From: Paraburkholderia phenoliruptrix
GTDB lineage: Bacteria > Pseudomonadota > Gammaproteobacteria > Burkholderiales > Burkholderiaceae
Assembly: GCF_902859825.1 (NCBI RefSeq)
Contig: NZ_CADIKB010000001.1
Span: 186,001 to 250,000 of the forward strand
Length of the DNA stretch: 64,000 bases
Direction of reading: 5' to 3'
Part shown: one piece after another, positions 9,683-17,661 of the stretch
How the letters are laid out: each line of letters begins with the position of its first letter
How positions within the stretch are numbered: position 1 is the first letter of the stretch
The notes under the pieces: model-generated
What the model was told of the DNA's origin: nothing
Databases searched by the model: none
Seen by the model: only the letters and a program-made list of their open reading frames with translations
Position numbers and translations under genes: made by a program

Positions 9683-9834
9683 TTCCGTCAAGCTTTAACC
9701 GGGCTTCTGCGATCCAGTGGAAAATGGGCAAAGACAGGTAGAATGGCTTCAAACAGCCGAGCCGCCTGTCTCAGGCGGTGGCGGGCGAGCGGCCGGATCG
9801 GCTGACAATCCAGGGAAAATACCGAGCGATTCAA

Positions 9835-9851
9835 GGAATCGATACCACTTT
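9835..9851. promoter_or_regulatory. FruR-type operator overlapping the fruR leader
   Basis: A second exact copy of GGAATCGATACCACTTT, ending 1 base before the fruR ATG and covering the position of its ribosome binding site (AAGGAA at 9833-9838). This placement suggests strong autoregulation. That the neighbouring LacI-family protein binds here is inferred from proximity and identity of the two sites. Confidence 0.65.
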
Positions 9852-9852
9852 C

Positions 9853-10860
9853 ATGAATCTACGAATCAAGGATGTTGCAGAAGCCGCCGGCGTGTCGGTC
9901 ACGACCGTCTCGCGCGTGCTGTCCAACAATGGGCCGGTCCGCGAAGCGGTGCGTCAGCGCGTGCTCGGCGCGATCGAGCAGCTCGGTTACCGCCCGAACG
10001 CTGCTGCGCGCCGCCTGCGTTCCGGCGATACGGCGACCATCGGCCTGATCGTCTCGGACGTGCGCAATCCGTTCTTCACCGAAGTAAGCCGCGCCGTGGA
10101 AGACGCCGCCTACCAGCAGGGCCTGCGTGTGATTCTCTGCAATACCGACGAAAACCCCCAGAAAGAGGCGATGTATCTGCGCCTGATGGAAGAAGAGCGC
10201 GTCACGGGCTGCATCTATTCGCCCACTCACGACGCGGCGCAGCGCTTCAAGGCCGACGCTTACGATTTTCCCGTGGTGATGATCGACCGCGCGGCGCCGG
10301 CGGGCAGCGCGGACGCCGTCGTGCTGGATAACCGCGACGCGGCGGCGCGGCTCGTCGAGCATCTGGTCGAGCGCGGCTGCCGGCGCATTGCCGGGCTCTT
10401 CGGCAACGCGAGTACCACGGGCCGCGAGCGCCACGACGGTTTTGCGCAGGCACTTGGCCGGCATGGCTTGCCGGTGCTGGCGGAATTCGTCGAACCGAAT
10501 CCGGCCAGCGCGCTCGAGCATGTCGGCGCATGGCTCGCGCGCGAGGCGGCGGAGCGGCCCGATGCGATTGTCGCGAGTAACGGTTTGCTGCTGCTCGGCG
10601 CGTACCGCGAAATGCGCGCGCGTGGGGTGACGCCCGGCACCGACATCGCGCTCGCCGGATTCGACAACGATTCGTGGACGGACCTCGTCACGCCGGGCAT
10701 CACCGTGGTGGCGCAGCCGGTGTATGAAATCGGCAAGATCGCGATGCAATTGCTTACCCAGCGTCTCGCGGATCCTGCCATGTCCACGCGTTCCCTCGTG
10801 TTGCCGGGCGAGCTCGTGATTCGCGAGTCCACGGCGGCGCGTAAGGCGTTCGCGGATTGA
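9853..10860 (+). CDS. LacI-family regulator of fructose operon (FruR-like)
   Basis: A 335-residue LacI/GalR-family regulator. The N-terminus MNLRIKDVAEAAGVSVTTVS is the LacI helix-turn-helix with the hinge helix RPNAAARRLRSG, followed by a periplasmic-binding-like sugar effector domain (TIGLIVSDVRNPFFTEVSRA). I chose the Met at 9853 because the helix-turn-helix begins there; an in-frame start at 9778 would add 25 residues of unrelated sequence. It is divergent from fruB and flanked by two identical operators, so it most likely represses the fru operon and itself. Fructose 1-phosphate is the likely inducer by analogy. Confidence 0.9.
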   Translation: MNLRIKDVAEAAGVSVTTVSRVLSNNGPVREAVRQRVLGAIEQLGYRPNAAARRLRSGDTATIGLIVSDVRNPFFTEVSRAVEDAAYQQGLRVILCNTDENPQKEAMYLRLMEEERVTGCIYSPTHDAAQRFKADAYDFPVVMIDRAAPAGSADAVVLDNRDAAARLVEHLVERGCRRIAGLFGNASTTGRERHDGFAQALGRHGLPVLAEFVEPNPASALEHVGAWLAREAAERPDAIVASNGLLLLGAYREMRARGVTPGTDIALAGFDNDSWTDLVTPGITVVAQPVYEIGKIAMQLLTQRLADPAMSTRSLVLPGELVIRESTAARKAFAD

Positions 10861-10932
10861 TCCGCGCAAAGCGTGCATGCTGGTACATGACTTGCTGTGC
10901 TGCGAGAGCTTTTCTCTTGCCAATCGTCATAC

Positions 10933-11370
10933 ATGCACCGAACAACGAGTCCCTGTCAAAGGTGGAGCGCCCGCCAGGTGCGGGTATTGCACGAGGTGCC
11001 GCGTGTCCTCGTGGTCGACGACAACGAAGGCGCGGCAGAAGCGCTCGCGACCTATCTGTCCTATGAAGGTGTGGAAGCGCGCGCGGCGAACGGTTATAAC
11101 GAGGCGTTGAATTGCGTGAAAGATTGGGTGCCCGACGTGGTGGTGCTCGACATCATGATGCCGGGCCGCGACGGCTACGAAACGGCAAGCGCGCTGCGCA
11201 CGTATCTGCCCACGCCGAGCCTCGGCATTGTCGCGTTCACCTCGCTCGATGAGCAGCATGTGCGGGAAACCGGCCGCGGTCGCCATAATTTCGACGGTTA
11301 TTGCCAGAAGGGCACCGCGCCGAATGTCCTGCTTGCGTTGATGCGCAATCTCTGGCGCGACAGGAACTGA
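10933..11370 (+). CDS. single-domain response regulator
   Basis: A receiver-only protein of about 145 residues. It has RVLVVDDNEGAAEALATYLS with the acidic pocket, VVVLDIMMPGRDG with phosphoacceptor Asp73, the switch threonine in IVAFTS and lysine in YCQKGTAP. It has no output domain, so it would act in a phosphorelay or by protein contact. The start is uncertain: ATG at 10933 has no ribosome binding site, while GTG at 10978 has GGTGGAG about 11 bases upstream. No kinase gene is adjacent. The loop GRGRHNFDG before the lysine is unusual for a receiver. Confidence 0.75.
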   Translation: MHRTTSPCQRWSARQVRVLHEVPRVLVVDDNEGAAEALATYLSYEGVEARAANGYNEALNCVKDWVPDVVVLDIMMPGRDGYETASALRTYLPTPSLGIVAFTSLDEQHVRETGRGRHNFDGYCQKGTAPNVLLALMRNLWRDRN

Positions 11371-11394
11371 AGCGTTGGACCATCGAGTCGTGCG

Positions 11395-11414
11395 GGCTGC
11401 CTTGCGCGGCAGCC
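11395..11414. terminator. hairpin between convergent genes
   Basis: A perfect 7-base stem, GGCTGCC and GGCAGCC around a 6-base loop, lies between the convergent response regulator and DUF4410 genes. It lacks a T-run on either strand, so termination is only likely from position. Confidence 0.3.
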
Positions 11415-11426
11415 GCGCGCCGCTCA

Positions 11427-12194
11427 TCAACCTTTGATGTGCTCGCTCGACAGCCAGCCGCCGCTCACGCCGATCTGGGCGATCTGCTTCGCCACGGCGT
11501 CGGCGAGGCGCGTTGCGTCGGCGGACACACCGGCGCGCTTCGTTTCCGTCACCGCGTGCAACCCGCCGCCCACTGCGGCCGACGTCGCGATATGGCCCGC
11601 TGCCGCGCCCACGCCCGCCGTTTCCACGACGCCCGGCGTCTTGCCGCTGTCGGCGCTCGCGTTGAAGCTCTGCACGAGGCGCGGCGCGCCGCCGGCGGGC
11701 TTATAGAAAATCTGCACCGAACTCGTGACCTCGCTTTTGCCTGCGCCGAAGCCGATCAGCACGCGTCGGCGCCGGTTGCCGGCGTCGATCGTATCGAAGC
11801 TGCCTTGCACCATCAGCACGTTCTGGTCCGCCGGCGCGGGAATGTCCGAGCGGATCGCGCGCAGACCCATCGACTGCAACTGGTGGACGATCTCATTCGC
11901 CACCTGCTCGCGGACCTGGGCGGCGTCGTCGGCCTGTTTCTGCGCCGAGGACGAGCCGTCGAACTGCGTCTTCATCTTCTGCAGGATGCCGCCGTCGAGC
12001 TTGACCTCGTCGGCACGGGCGTCGAACGTGTACACGTAGATGTTGTCCGGGCGCACGGCCGGCTGCGCGACTGCCGCGCTGGTGTTGGTGATGCTGCCGC
12101 CGGCGCAGCCGGTCAGCAAGGCGCTTGCGCTGACCATCGCGATGCAGGCGAAACGGGCGGAATGGCGTTGGATGAAGTGGATCGAGCTGAGCAT
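11427..12194 (-). CDS. DUF4410 domain lipoprotein
   Basis: A 255-residue predicted lipoprotein. The lipobox is LLTGC (Cys30) after a hydrophobic signal segment. The mature part fits DUF4410: an N-terminal strand segment (NIYVYTFDARADEVKLD), a helical region rich in Gln and Ala, then a beta-rich domain with RRRRVLIGFGAGKSEVTSSV and a glycine-rich hydrophobic segment near the end. The family is uncharacterised and outer-membrane associated. The Met at 12194 has AGGA 8 bases upstream and is preferred over an in-frame Met at 12215. Confidence 0.8.
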   Translation of the reverse strand: MLSSIHFIQRHSARFACIAMVSASALLTGCAGGSITNTSAAVAQPAVRPDNIYVYTFDARADEVKLDGGILQKMKTQFDGSSSAQKQADDAAQVREQVANEIVHQLQSMGLRAIRSDIPAPADQNVLMVQGSFDTIDAGNRRRRVLIGFGAGKSEVTSSVQIFYKPAGGAPRLVQSFNASADSGKTPGVVETAGVGAAAGHIATSAAVGGGLHAVTETKRAGVSADATRLADAVAKQIAQIGVSGGWLSSEHIKG

Positions 12195-12489
12195 GATGCG
12201 TCCTGTCGTCGGCACGCGGTGCCGTAGTCGTGGAACCTGTCTTTCCGATGATCGGCAACCGGGGGATCGTGATCATCGGCGACACGGTCGCGCGTGAAGC
12301 GTTCGTGATCTCATGCGTGCTGTTTCGTACGCACCGGCAGCGAAACGAAGTATGGGCGAGGACCCTCGCCGACTCCATCGAACAATTATTTCGAGCGATG
12401 TCACGCGCCGAACGGGCGTTTGAGGACGACAGGAATGCGGGATGAGGAAGCGGGACTGCGCGTAGGAGCGGCGCGCGATGCGGGTGCGA

Positions 12490-12573
12490 TCAGTGCAAAG
12501 CCAGCGTGATGATGCAGCAGATCACGAACACGAGCAGAGCGCCGGCGACGGCCACATCGACTGGATAGCGCAT
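12490..12573 (-). CDS. small single-pass membrane protein (27 residues)
   Basis: A short frame encodes MRYPVDVAVAGALLVFVICC followed by IITLALH and a TGA stop. It has one hydrophobic helix covering almost the whole length, with Arg at the N-terminal side. A GGGTGAAG sequence lies just upstream of the ATG as a plausible ribosome binding site. It resembles other tiny membrane proteins of proteobacteria but I know no name for it. It sits alone between the DUF4410 and collagen-like genes. Support is moderate because short frames arise by chance. Confidence 0.45.
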   Translation of the reverse strand: MRYPVDVAVAGALLVFVICCIITLALH

Positions 12574-12672
12574 GCTTCACCCGCACTGACGTTTAAACAG
12601 TCTTTATCGTAATCAACAGGAGGAAGACGAAAAAGCAGTCAGTGAACGGCAATGTGGTAGAGCCAACGCTGT

Positions 12673-12704
12673 GCGGCGAACGCGGGCCAATGCCGGTTCG
12701 CCGC
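12673..12704 (-). terminator. strong hairpin after the collagen-like gene
   Basis: GCGGCGAAC and GTTCGCCGC form a perfect 9-base stem, with a further internal GGC/GCC pair in the loop. It begins about 24 bases after the stop of the minus-strand collagen-like gene, which fits a terminator, but no T-run follows. Confidence 0.45.
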
Positions 12705-12727
12705 TGTGTTTGCAGTGCGAATGCTTG

Positions 12728-13228
12728 TTACTGAGGCCTCGTTTGCTGTGCGTTATCGAACGTTGTACGCGGCGCTTTGTTGACTGCCGCGAGATCTTCG
12801 GACAGGCTCGCGCGCAACGTGGCGATCGCCTGATCGGGGTTGGCGGGCCTCAACTGTTCACGAGCGAGCGAGTCGTAGACGTAGTGGCGCAGCATCGGGT
12901 CCTGCGTCTTGTTGAGGACCTCGTGATAGACCGCGACGATGTCGCCGGGACGTCCGCTCAGTGCATACAGGCGGCGCAATTGTTCGAGGTCGTTGACGAC
13001 GGCGAAGCCGGGGCCGATCGGACCCGTCGGACCCGCCGGCCCCATCGGACCCATCGCGCCGAACGGCGGCATGGCGTCATGCGCTCCGCGCGGGCCGTCG
13101 GCGTGCGGCGCGTCGCCGTGCGCATGAGTGGGCGGCGGTAGGACGTCTTCCGCGAACGCAGCGTGTGTGGCCGTGGCGGCTACGGTCAACAAGGCGGCCA
13201 GCGCCGCGCCGACTATCTGTTTTTTCAT
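12728..13228 (-). CDS. secreted protein with a short collagen-like segment
   Basis: A 166-residue exported protein. The signal peptide is MKKQIVGAALAALLTVAATA with likely cleavage near THAAFA. The mature protein starts with a His-rich stretch (HAHGDAPHADGPRGAH), then about six Gly-X-Y triplets (GAMGPMGPAGPTGPIGPG), then a helical domain with PDQAIATLRASLSEDLAAVN. The start at 13228 has GGGAG about 7 bases upstream; in-frame sequence further upstream is leader. Function is unknown. Histidines could bind metal; the collagen-like run is too short for a stable triple helix on its own. Confidence 0.75.
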   Translation of the reverse strand: MKKQIVGAALAALLTVAATATHAAFAEDVLPPPTHAHGDAPHADGPRGAHDAMPPFGAMGPMGPAGPTGPIGPGFAVVNDLEQLRRLYALSGRPGDIVAVYHEVLNKTQDPMLRHYVYDSLAREQLRPANPDQAIATLRASLSEDLAAVNKAPRTTFDNAQQTRPQ

Positions 13229-13555
13229 GAGGTCGCTCCCATCGACAGGCGCCGGCGCAAAGGTGCGCCGGCTTACGGAAACGATAGACGAGACTGCGTC
13301 TCGGCGGTTTACGGACATGTTTCCGCGCGCTTACGAAGCCTTGCTTCGCAAGGTGCGCAGGACCTGCTGCCGCGCATCGCGCCCGGCTCGGGAATGCCTC
13401 ATGCGCTGGCGCAATAGCGTCGGATGGCGCATGATGGACGCAATGTGCCGTCCGACCCCACCATCGCGCGGCACAGCGGAAGCGCCCCGGTTCGCGTCGC
13501 GCGCATCATGCAGCGCAGACATGGGCGATCGTTCAACCGTAAAGGAGGAATTCGC
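13229..13555. other. divergent intergenic region with a leader hairpin
   Basis: This 327-base region separates the collagen-like gene (minus) from the phasin gene (plus) and must hold both promoters. I see no coding region. A perfect inverted repeat, GCCGGCGC and GCGCCGGC around 6 bases (13251-13272), lies 22 bases upstream of the collagen-like ATG and could fold in its mRNA leader. Confidence 0.4.
13541..13550 (+). promoter_or_regulatory. strong ribosome binding site of the phasin gene
   Basis: AAAGGAGGAA, an almost full anti-Shine-Dalgarno match, ends 5 bases before the ATG at 13556. It fixes the start and suggests high expression, as expected for an abundant granule protein. Confidence 0.8.
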
Positions 13556-13990
13556 ATGGACCGACCTGATACCGCCAATCCGTTTGGCGATTTCACCAAA
13601 ATGCTGGAGCAGTTCAAGCTGCCCGGCTTCGACGTGCCCGCCATCATGGAAGCGCGGCGCAAGGACGTCGAAGCACTGGTTCAGGCGAATCAGACGGCAT
13701 TTCAGGGCATGCAGTCGCTCGCGCAGAAGCAGGCCGAGATGTTGCGCACCACGCTCGCCGAATTGCAGTCGCTCACGGGGCAACTGTCGGCGAGCGGGGC
13801 TGCGCCTTCAGCGAAAACCGCCGAGTTGATCCAGCAAAGCCTGCACAAGTCGCTCGCGGATATGCAGCAGCTCGCGCAGGCGGCGTATCAGACGCAAGCG
13901 GAGTCGTATGCGGTGATCGCAAAACGCGTCGAGGAAAACGTGCAGGAATTGCGCTCGCTCCTGCAGCAGCAACAGCAACAGAAGAAGTAA
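13556..13990 (+). CDS. phasin family protein
   Basis: A 144-residue, fully helical phasin. It has the family pattern MLEQFKLPGFDVPAIMEARR near the N-terminus, followed by KDVEALVQANQTAFQGMQSL, and ends in a Gln-rich coiled coil with five or more consecutive glutamines before KK. Phasins coat polyhydroxyalkanoate granules and control their size. It stands alone, with a very strong ribosome binding site upstream and a Rho-independent terminator downstream, so it is a monocistronic gene. Confidence 0.9.
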   Translation: MDRPDTANPFGDFTKMLEQFKLPGFDVPAIMEARRKDVEALVQANQTAFQGMQSLAQKQAEMLRTTLAELQSLTGQLSASGAAPSAKTAELIQQSLHKSLADMQQLAQAAYQTQAESYAVIAKRVEENVQELRSLLQQQQQQKK

Positions 13991-14518
13991 GCGCGTTCGG
14001 CCATGAACCGCCCGCGTGCGGCGCATGCCGTGCGCGAGTCCGGGCCGCGAATGGTCGGCGAGATTCGTCGAACGGTTCGCGGCTTTTTCATGGGCCGCGC
14101 CGTTTCAAGCGGCCTTCCAGTTCAGCGCGCGCTTACATTGCGGGTCACGATGCGCGCCACATGAATTTTTCTCTTCACGCGCCCGTTGTTTTCACGCAGC
14201 CGTTTGCTTTAAACGCGGCCGCAGCAGCCTGTTCGCCGGCGGGCGCCGCCTACAGCGCGGTCTCTCGCGAATGTCAAACGCCGCCAAACGGCGCATTTTC
14301 CCCGATGCGTTCAAATCAGCGCGCAAACGAGTGGGCGGCGAGCACGCCGCCTCTCAAGTTTCGCGCCGTCACTCCGTAGACGCATTCACGCAGCAGAACC
14401 CAACCCGCGCAGCCGGACCGTCGTGAACGCATCTGCGCCACCCGCGGACCTGCCCGTTTAGCGTCGCGTTCGTGACGGCCATGGCTTGTCGCGAGCGTTT
14501 CACCTCGAAGGAATTCTC
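13991..14518. other. intergenic region after phasin
   Basis: This 528-base stretch contains the phasin terminator (14044-14088) and the promoter region of the DUF2844/DUF3443 pair. Open frames here have no ribosome binding site and no recognisable protein composition. A weak hairpin (GCCG/CGGC) near 14282-14295 is followed by a few T residues. I see nothing else. Confidence 0.4.
14044..14088 (+). terminator. Rho-independent terminator of the phasin gene
   Basis: GCCGCGAA (14044-14051) pairs perfectly with TTCGCGGC (14076-14083), followed directly by TTTTT. It lies 54 bases after the phasin stop codon. Confidence 0.8.
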
Positions 14519-14977
14519 TTGAAACCGATGCTTTTTATCGGCATTGCCTGCGCAATGCTCGGCGCAGCCTGCGCGCTGCCGCGCGCCGCCCATGCGGCGC
14601 TAGGCCAGAACCTCATAAGCGTGGCGAGCGACGGCGCGCGCATGCATGCCGTGGCGCGAAGCGCATCGACGCAAAACGCGTATTCGGTGCATCTGATCAC
14701 GCTGCCGTCCGGAACGCTCGTGCGCGAGTATGTGGCCGCCAACGGAATCGTGTTCGGCGTCGCGTGGGAAGGTCCGACCTTGCCCGATCTGAAGACCGTG
14801 CTGGGCGCGTCATTCGATGCCTACGTCGCCGCGAGCGCGGTGCGCCGCGGCAACCCGCTCGCCGTGTCGGGCGGCGATCTGGTCGTGTACTCGGGCGGAC
14901 ATCTACGCGCCTTCTCCGGTTACGCGTATCTGCCGCAAGCGCTGCCCGCGGGCGTCGATCCCGCGGCTATTCAATAA
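14519..14977 (+). CDS. DUF2844 domain secreted protein
   Basis: A 152-residue exported protein of the DUF2844 family. A signal peptide (MLFIGIACAMLGAACALPRA) is followed by a beta-rich domain with YSVHLITLPSGTLVREYV and GIVFGVAWEGPTLPDLKTVL. The start is probably TTG at 14519, which has AAGGA 8 bases upstream; the next ATG at 14528 has a poorly spaced site. Its stop codon TAA is part of the ribosome binding site (TAAGGA) of the DUF3443 gene 10 bases downstream. DUF2844 and DUF3443 genes are usually paired in Burkholderia, so the proteins probably work together. Confidence 0.8.
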   Translation: MKPMLFIGIACAMLGAACALPRAAHAALGQNLISVASDGARMHAVARSASTQNAYSVHLITLPSGTLVREYVAANGIVFGVAWEGPTLPDLKTVLGASFDAYVAASAVRRGNPLAVSGGDLVVYSGGHLRAFSGYAYLPQALPAGVDPAAIQ

Positions 14978-14987
14978 GGAAGCGGCC

Positions 14988-16286
14988 ATGCGTCACACCT
15001 TTACACTGACTTCTGCGCTTTTTTCTGCCCTTGCTTCTGCCTTGTGCGCCGCGCTCTTCGCGTTGGCCCTCGGCGGCTGCGGCGGGGGCGGCGGTTCGGG
15101 CGGATCAGGCGGTTCGGCGGCCTCGAACGCGTCGACCCCTTCAACCGCCGGCCCGACCGTGACCAACACGACGCCCACGCCGCAAGCGCTCGCCGCCAAT
15201 GCCGTGCGCGTGACAGTGGACGCGGGCGTCAGCAATGTGCCGAACATGCCGTTCGTCAGCCTGACCGTTTGCGCGCCGGGCACCGCCCAATGCCAGACCA
15301 TCGACCATGTGCTCGTCGATACCGGCTCGTGGGGCGTGCGCGTGTTCGCGTCGCAACTGCCCGCGTCGATGGCGCTTCCCCAGCAGAAGGATGCATCCGG
15401 CAACCTCGTCGCCGAATGCATGCAGTTCTTCAACGGCTTTACGTGGGGCGCAGTAAAGCTGGCCGACCTCCAGATTGCCGGCGAGAAGGCCGCGTCGTTG
15501 CCCATCCAGGTGATCGATCCGAACTACGCTTCAGTGCCGTCGGATTGCGCGAGCGTCGGCGTGGCGCGCAATACGCCGGCGATGTTGCAGGCCAACGGCA
15601 TTCTCGGCATCGGCGTGTTCAAGCATGACTGCGGCGCGAACTGCGTGGCGCAGGCCTTGCCCGGCACGTACTACGGTTGCAGCGGCACGGCCTGCACGTC
15701 GATCGCGTTGGCCGAAGCGCTGCAGGTCGCCAATCCGATTCCCTACTTCGCCGCCGACAACAACGGTTCGCTGCTGAGCCTCCCCGCGGTGGCTGGCGGC
15801 GCGCAGTCGGTGACGGGGCAGCTCGTGTTCGGTATCGGCACGCAGAGCAACAACACGCTCGGCAGCGCGCAGGTGATCGGCGTGAGTCCGTCGAGCGGCA
15901 CGTTCACGACCGTGCACGACGGCACGACCTATTCGCGCAGTATTCTGGACAGCGGCTCGACCGGGCTGTTCTTTCGCAGCAGCGCACTACCGGTGTGCGC
16001 GAGCCCGAACAACGCCTATTACTGCCCGGCGTCGACCGAGCAACTGAGCGCCATGATCCAAGGCGTGAACGGCTCGACCAGTGCGGTCAATTTCAGCGTG
16101 GCGAATGCGAACGCCGTCGCGCAGACGTATGCGGGCGATTCCGCGTTGCCGCTGTTGGCAGGTCCGGCTTTCGTGACGCCGTCCATTTTCGATTGGGGCT
16201 TGCCGTTCTTCTACGGGCGCAACGTCTATGCCGCCATCGAACAGCAGCCGACGCCGGGCGGCAGCGGTCCTTACGTCGCGTATTGA
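14988..16286 (+). CDS. DUF3443 lipoprotein with pepsin-like D-T/S-G motifs
   Basis: A 432-residue predicted lipoprotein. The signal ends in LALGGC (Cys31), followed by a Gly/Ser linker. The body fits DUF3443. It has two similar motifs, HVLVDTGSWGVRVF (Asp111) and RSILDSGSTGLFF (Asp321), about 210 residues apart. This matches the two active-site Asp-Thr/Ser-Gly loops of bilobal pepsin-type aspartic proteases in motif and spacing. Several cysteines lie in the central part (CGANC, YYGCSGTAC). Protease activity is inference; the family is officially uncharacterised. The gene ends 3 bases from the convergent metallopeptidase gene. Confidence 0.85.
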   Translation: MRHTFTLTSALFSALASALCAALFALALGGCGGGGGSGGSGGSAASNASTPSTAGPTVTNTTPTPQALAANAVRVTVDAGVSNVPNMPFVSLTVCAPGTAQCQTIDHVLVDTGSWGVRVFASQLPASMALPQQKDASGNLVAECMQFFNGFTWGAVKLADLQIAGEKAASLPIQVIDPNYASVPSDCASVGVARNTPAMLQANGILGIGVFKHDCGANCVAQALPGTYYGCSGTACTSIALAEALQVANPIPYFAADNNGSLLSLPAVAGGAQSVTGQLVFGIGTQSNNTLGSAQVIGVSPSSGTFTTVHDGTTYSRSILDSGSTGLFFRSSALPVCASPNNAYYCPASTEQLSAMIQGVNGSTSAVNFSVANANAVAQTYAGDSALPLLAGPAFVTPSIFDWGLPFFYGRNVYAAIEQQPTPGGSGPYVAY

Positions 16287-16289
16287 CGC

Positions 16290-17402
16290 TCAGGCCGGGT
16301 TCGCGGCGCGCTTCTCGTGCTGCGGTCCCGGCGCCGACGATTGATCTCCCGCCTCCGCAATCACGCGATGCACGAAGCGCAGCTTGTCGATCACCGGCGG
16401 GGCCAACGTGAACGGATAGCCGTCCGGCATGCCGAGGCTGCGATTCAGACTGTTCAATGCATACGTAAGCGGAAACCAGCGCTTCATCAGATTATCGAAA
16501 CTCGCATCTTCAACGGGCGTGCGGTCGGTCAGCGTGGGCGCGACCGGGTCGTCGGGCAGCAGCGCGACGCCGTAGGACGTCGAGGTATCGAGCACGTCGA
16601 CAATCAACATGTAGTGCGCCCACGTTTCGGCCCAATCTTCCCACGGGTGCATCGTCGCGTACGCGCTGATGTACGACGCCTGCCAGTCGGCCGGCGCGCC
16701 GTCGCGATAGTAGGCGTCAAGCGCTTCGCCATAGTCGGCGCGCTCGTCGCCGAAAAGCGCGCGGAACGGTTCGAGCCAGCACGGGTTGTTTTCCACGAGC
16801 CGGCTGAAATAGTAGTGGCCGGTTTCGTGGCGGAAGTGGCCGAGCAACGTGCGGTACGGCTCGCCCATCGCGGTGCGGACTTTCTCGCGATGCGCGTCGT
16901 CGGCTTCGGCGATATTCAGCGTAATGAGCCCGTTGTCGTGGCCGGTCATCACGCGCGAGCCGTCGCCGCCGTCCTCGAGAAATTCGAATGCGAGACCTTG
17001 TTCGGGGTCTTCCAGGCGCGATTTTACGTCGAGCCCGAACTCGCCCAGCGTGTAGAGCAAGCGCCGTTTCGCCACTTCCAGGCGATACCAGTACAGCCGG
17101 TTATCGGGCGCGCCGAGGTTCGGAATGGTGCGGGTCAACTGGCAGGCGCGGCACAGCGTATCCGGCGAGTCGGCAGGAATCATCCAGTTGCAGACGTTTT
17201 CGACCGCGTAGTTGTGGCATTGCTTATAGAGCGCGCCGCCGGCTTGAGGATGGAGGCTGCGCCAGCGGGCGTCGCCTGACTCTTCGAAAGCGCTGATCTC
17301 ACGCAGTTCGGGCACATAGCCGAGCAGCGCCTCACAGCGTTCGCAGCGGACGTTCTCGAAGAATACGAGGTGCGAGCAGTGGTTGCAGTGGAACGTTTTC
17401 AT
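16290..17402 (-). CDS. zinc-ribbon putative metallopeptidase
   Basis: A 370-residue cytoplasmic protein of the putative zinc-binding metallopeptidase family. It begins with a rubredoxin-like ribbon (CNHC at 6-9, CERC at 20-23), then a second cysteine set (Cys62, Cys71, CRAC at 84-87). The catalytic-type motif is GHFRHETGHYYF, giving His192, Glu193 and His196, with YGEALDAYY and PWEDWAETWAHYM further on. It is divergent from the transglutaminase/ATP-grasp cluster, 259 bases away. That neighbourhood suggests it removes or matures the product made by that cluster. Confidence 0.85.
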   Translation of the reverse strand: MKTFHCNHCSHLVFFENVRCERCEALLGYVPELREISAFEESGDARWRSLHPQAGGALYKQCHNYAVENVCNWMIPADSPDTLCRACQLTRTIPNLGAPDNRLYWYRLEVAKRRLLYTLGEFGLDVKSRLEDPEQGLAFEFLEDGGDGSRVMTGHDNGLITLNIAEADDAHREKVRTAMGEPYRTLLGHFRHETGHYYFSRLVENNPCWLEPFRALFGDERADYGEALDAYYRDGAPADWQASYISAYATMHPWEDWAETWAHYMLIVDVLDTSTSYGVALLPDDPVAPTLTDRTPVEDASFDNLMKRWFPLTYALNSLNRSLGMPDGYPFTLAPPVIDKLRFVHRVIAEAGDQSSAPGPQHEKRAANPA

Positions 17403-17661
17403 GGACGAAGCCCTGGCGGCGGGCCGGCAGTAAGAGCATGGAGGCTGCGCAATGATCATGCCGCATTTGCCAGACGTCACCGGTTTAACGCACAGTATGG
17501 GCATGATCGTGCATCGGCGTTGCCTCGCTTTGGTGCATGCCCGTCGCTGATGGGCGCGCGGTTGTCCGACTGCGGCGGCATAGGTGTTCCGACGAGGTGT
17601 TCGGACGAACGGCATAAAGCTTGCTTTTTCGGCGGGCTGCCAATCCAGACAGGAGTCCAGT

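Noticed and set aside
12230..12445. 71-codon plus-strand frame after the DUF4410 gene
   Set aside because: No ribosome binding site, no recognisable composition and mixed hydrophobicity; likely chance in GC-rich DNA.
13967..13987. CAG/CAA run at the phasin 3' end as a possible variable repeat
   Set aside because: It mixes CAG and CAA codons, which argues against slippage; a Gln-rich tail is common in phasins.
14161..14379. 72-codon plus-strand frame before the DUF2844 gene
   Set aside because: Low-complexity Ala/Pro content and no ribosome binding site; not supported as a gene.
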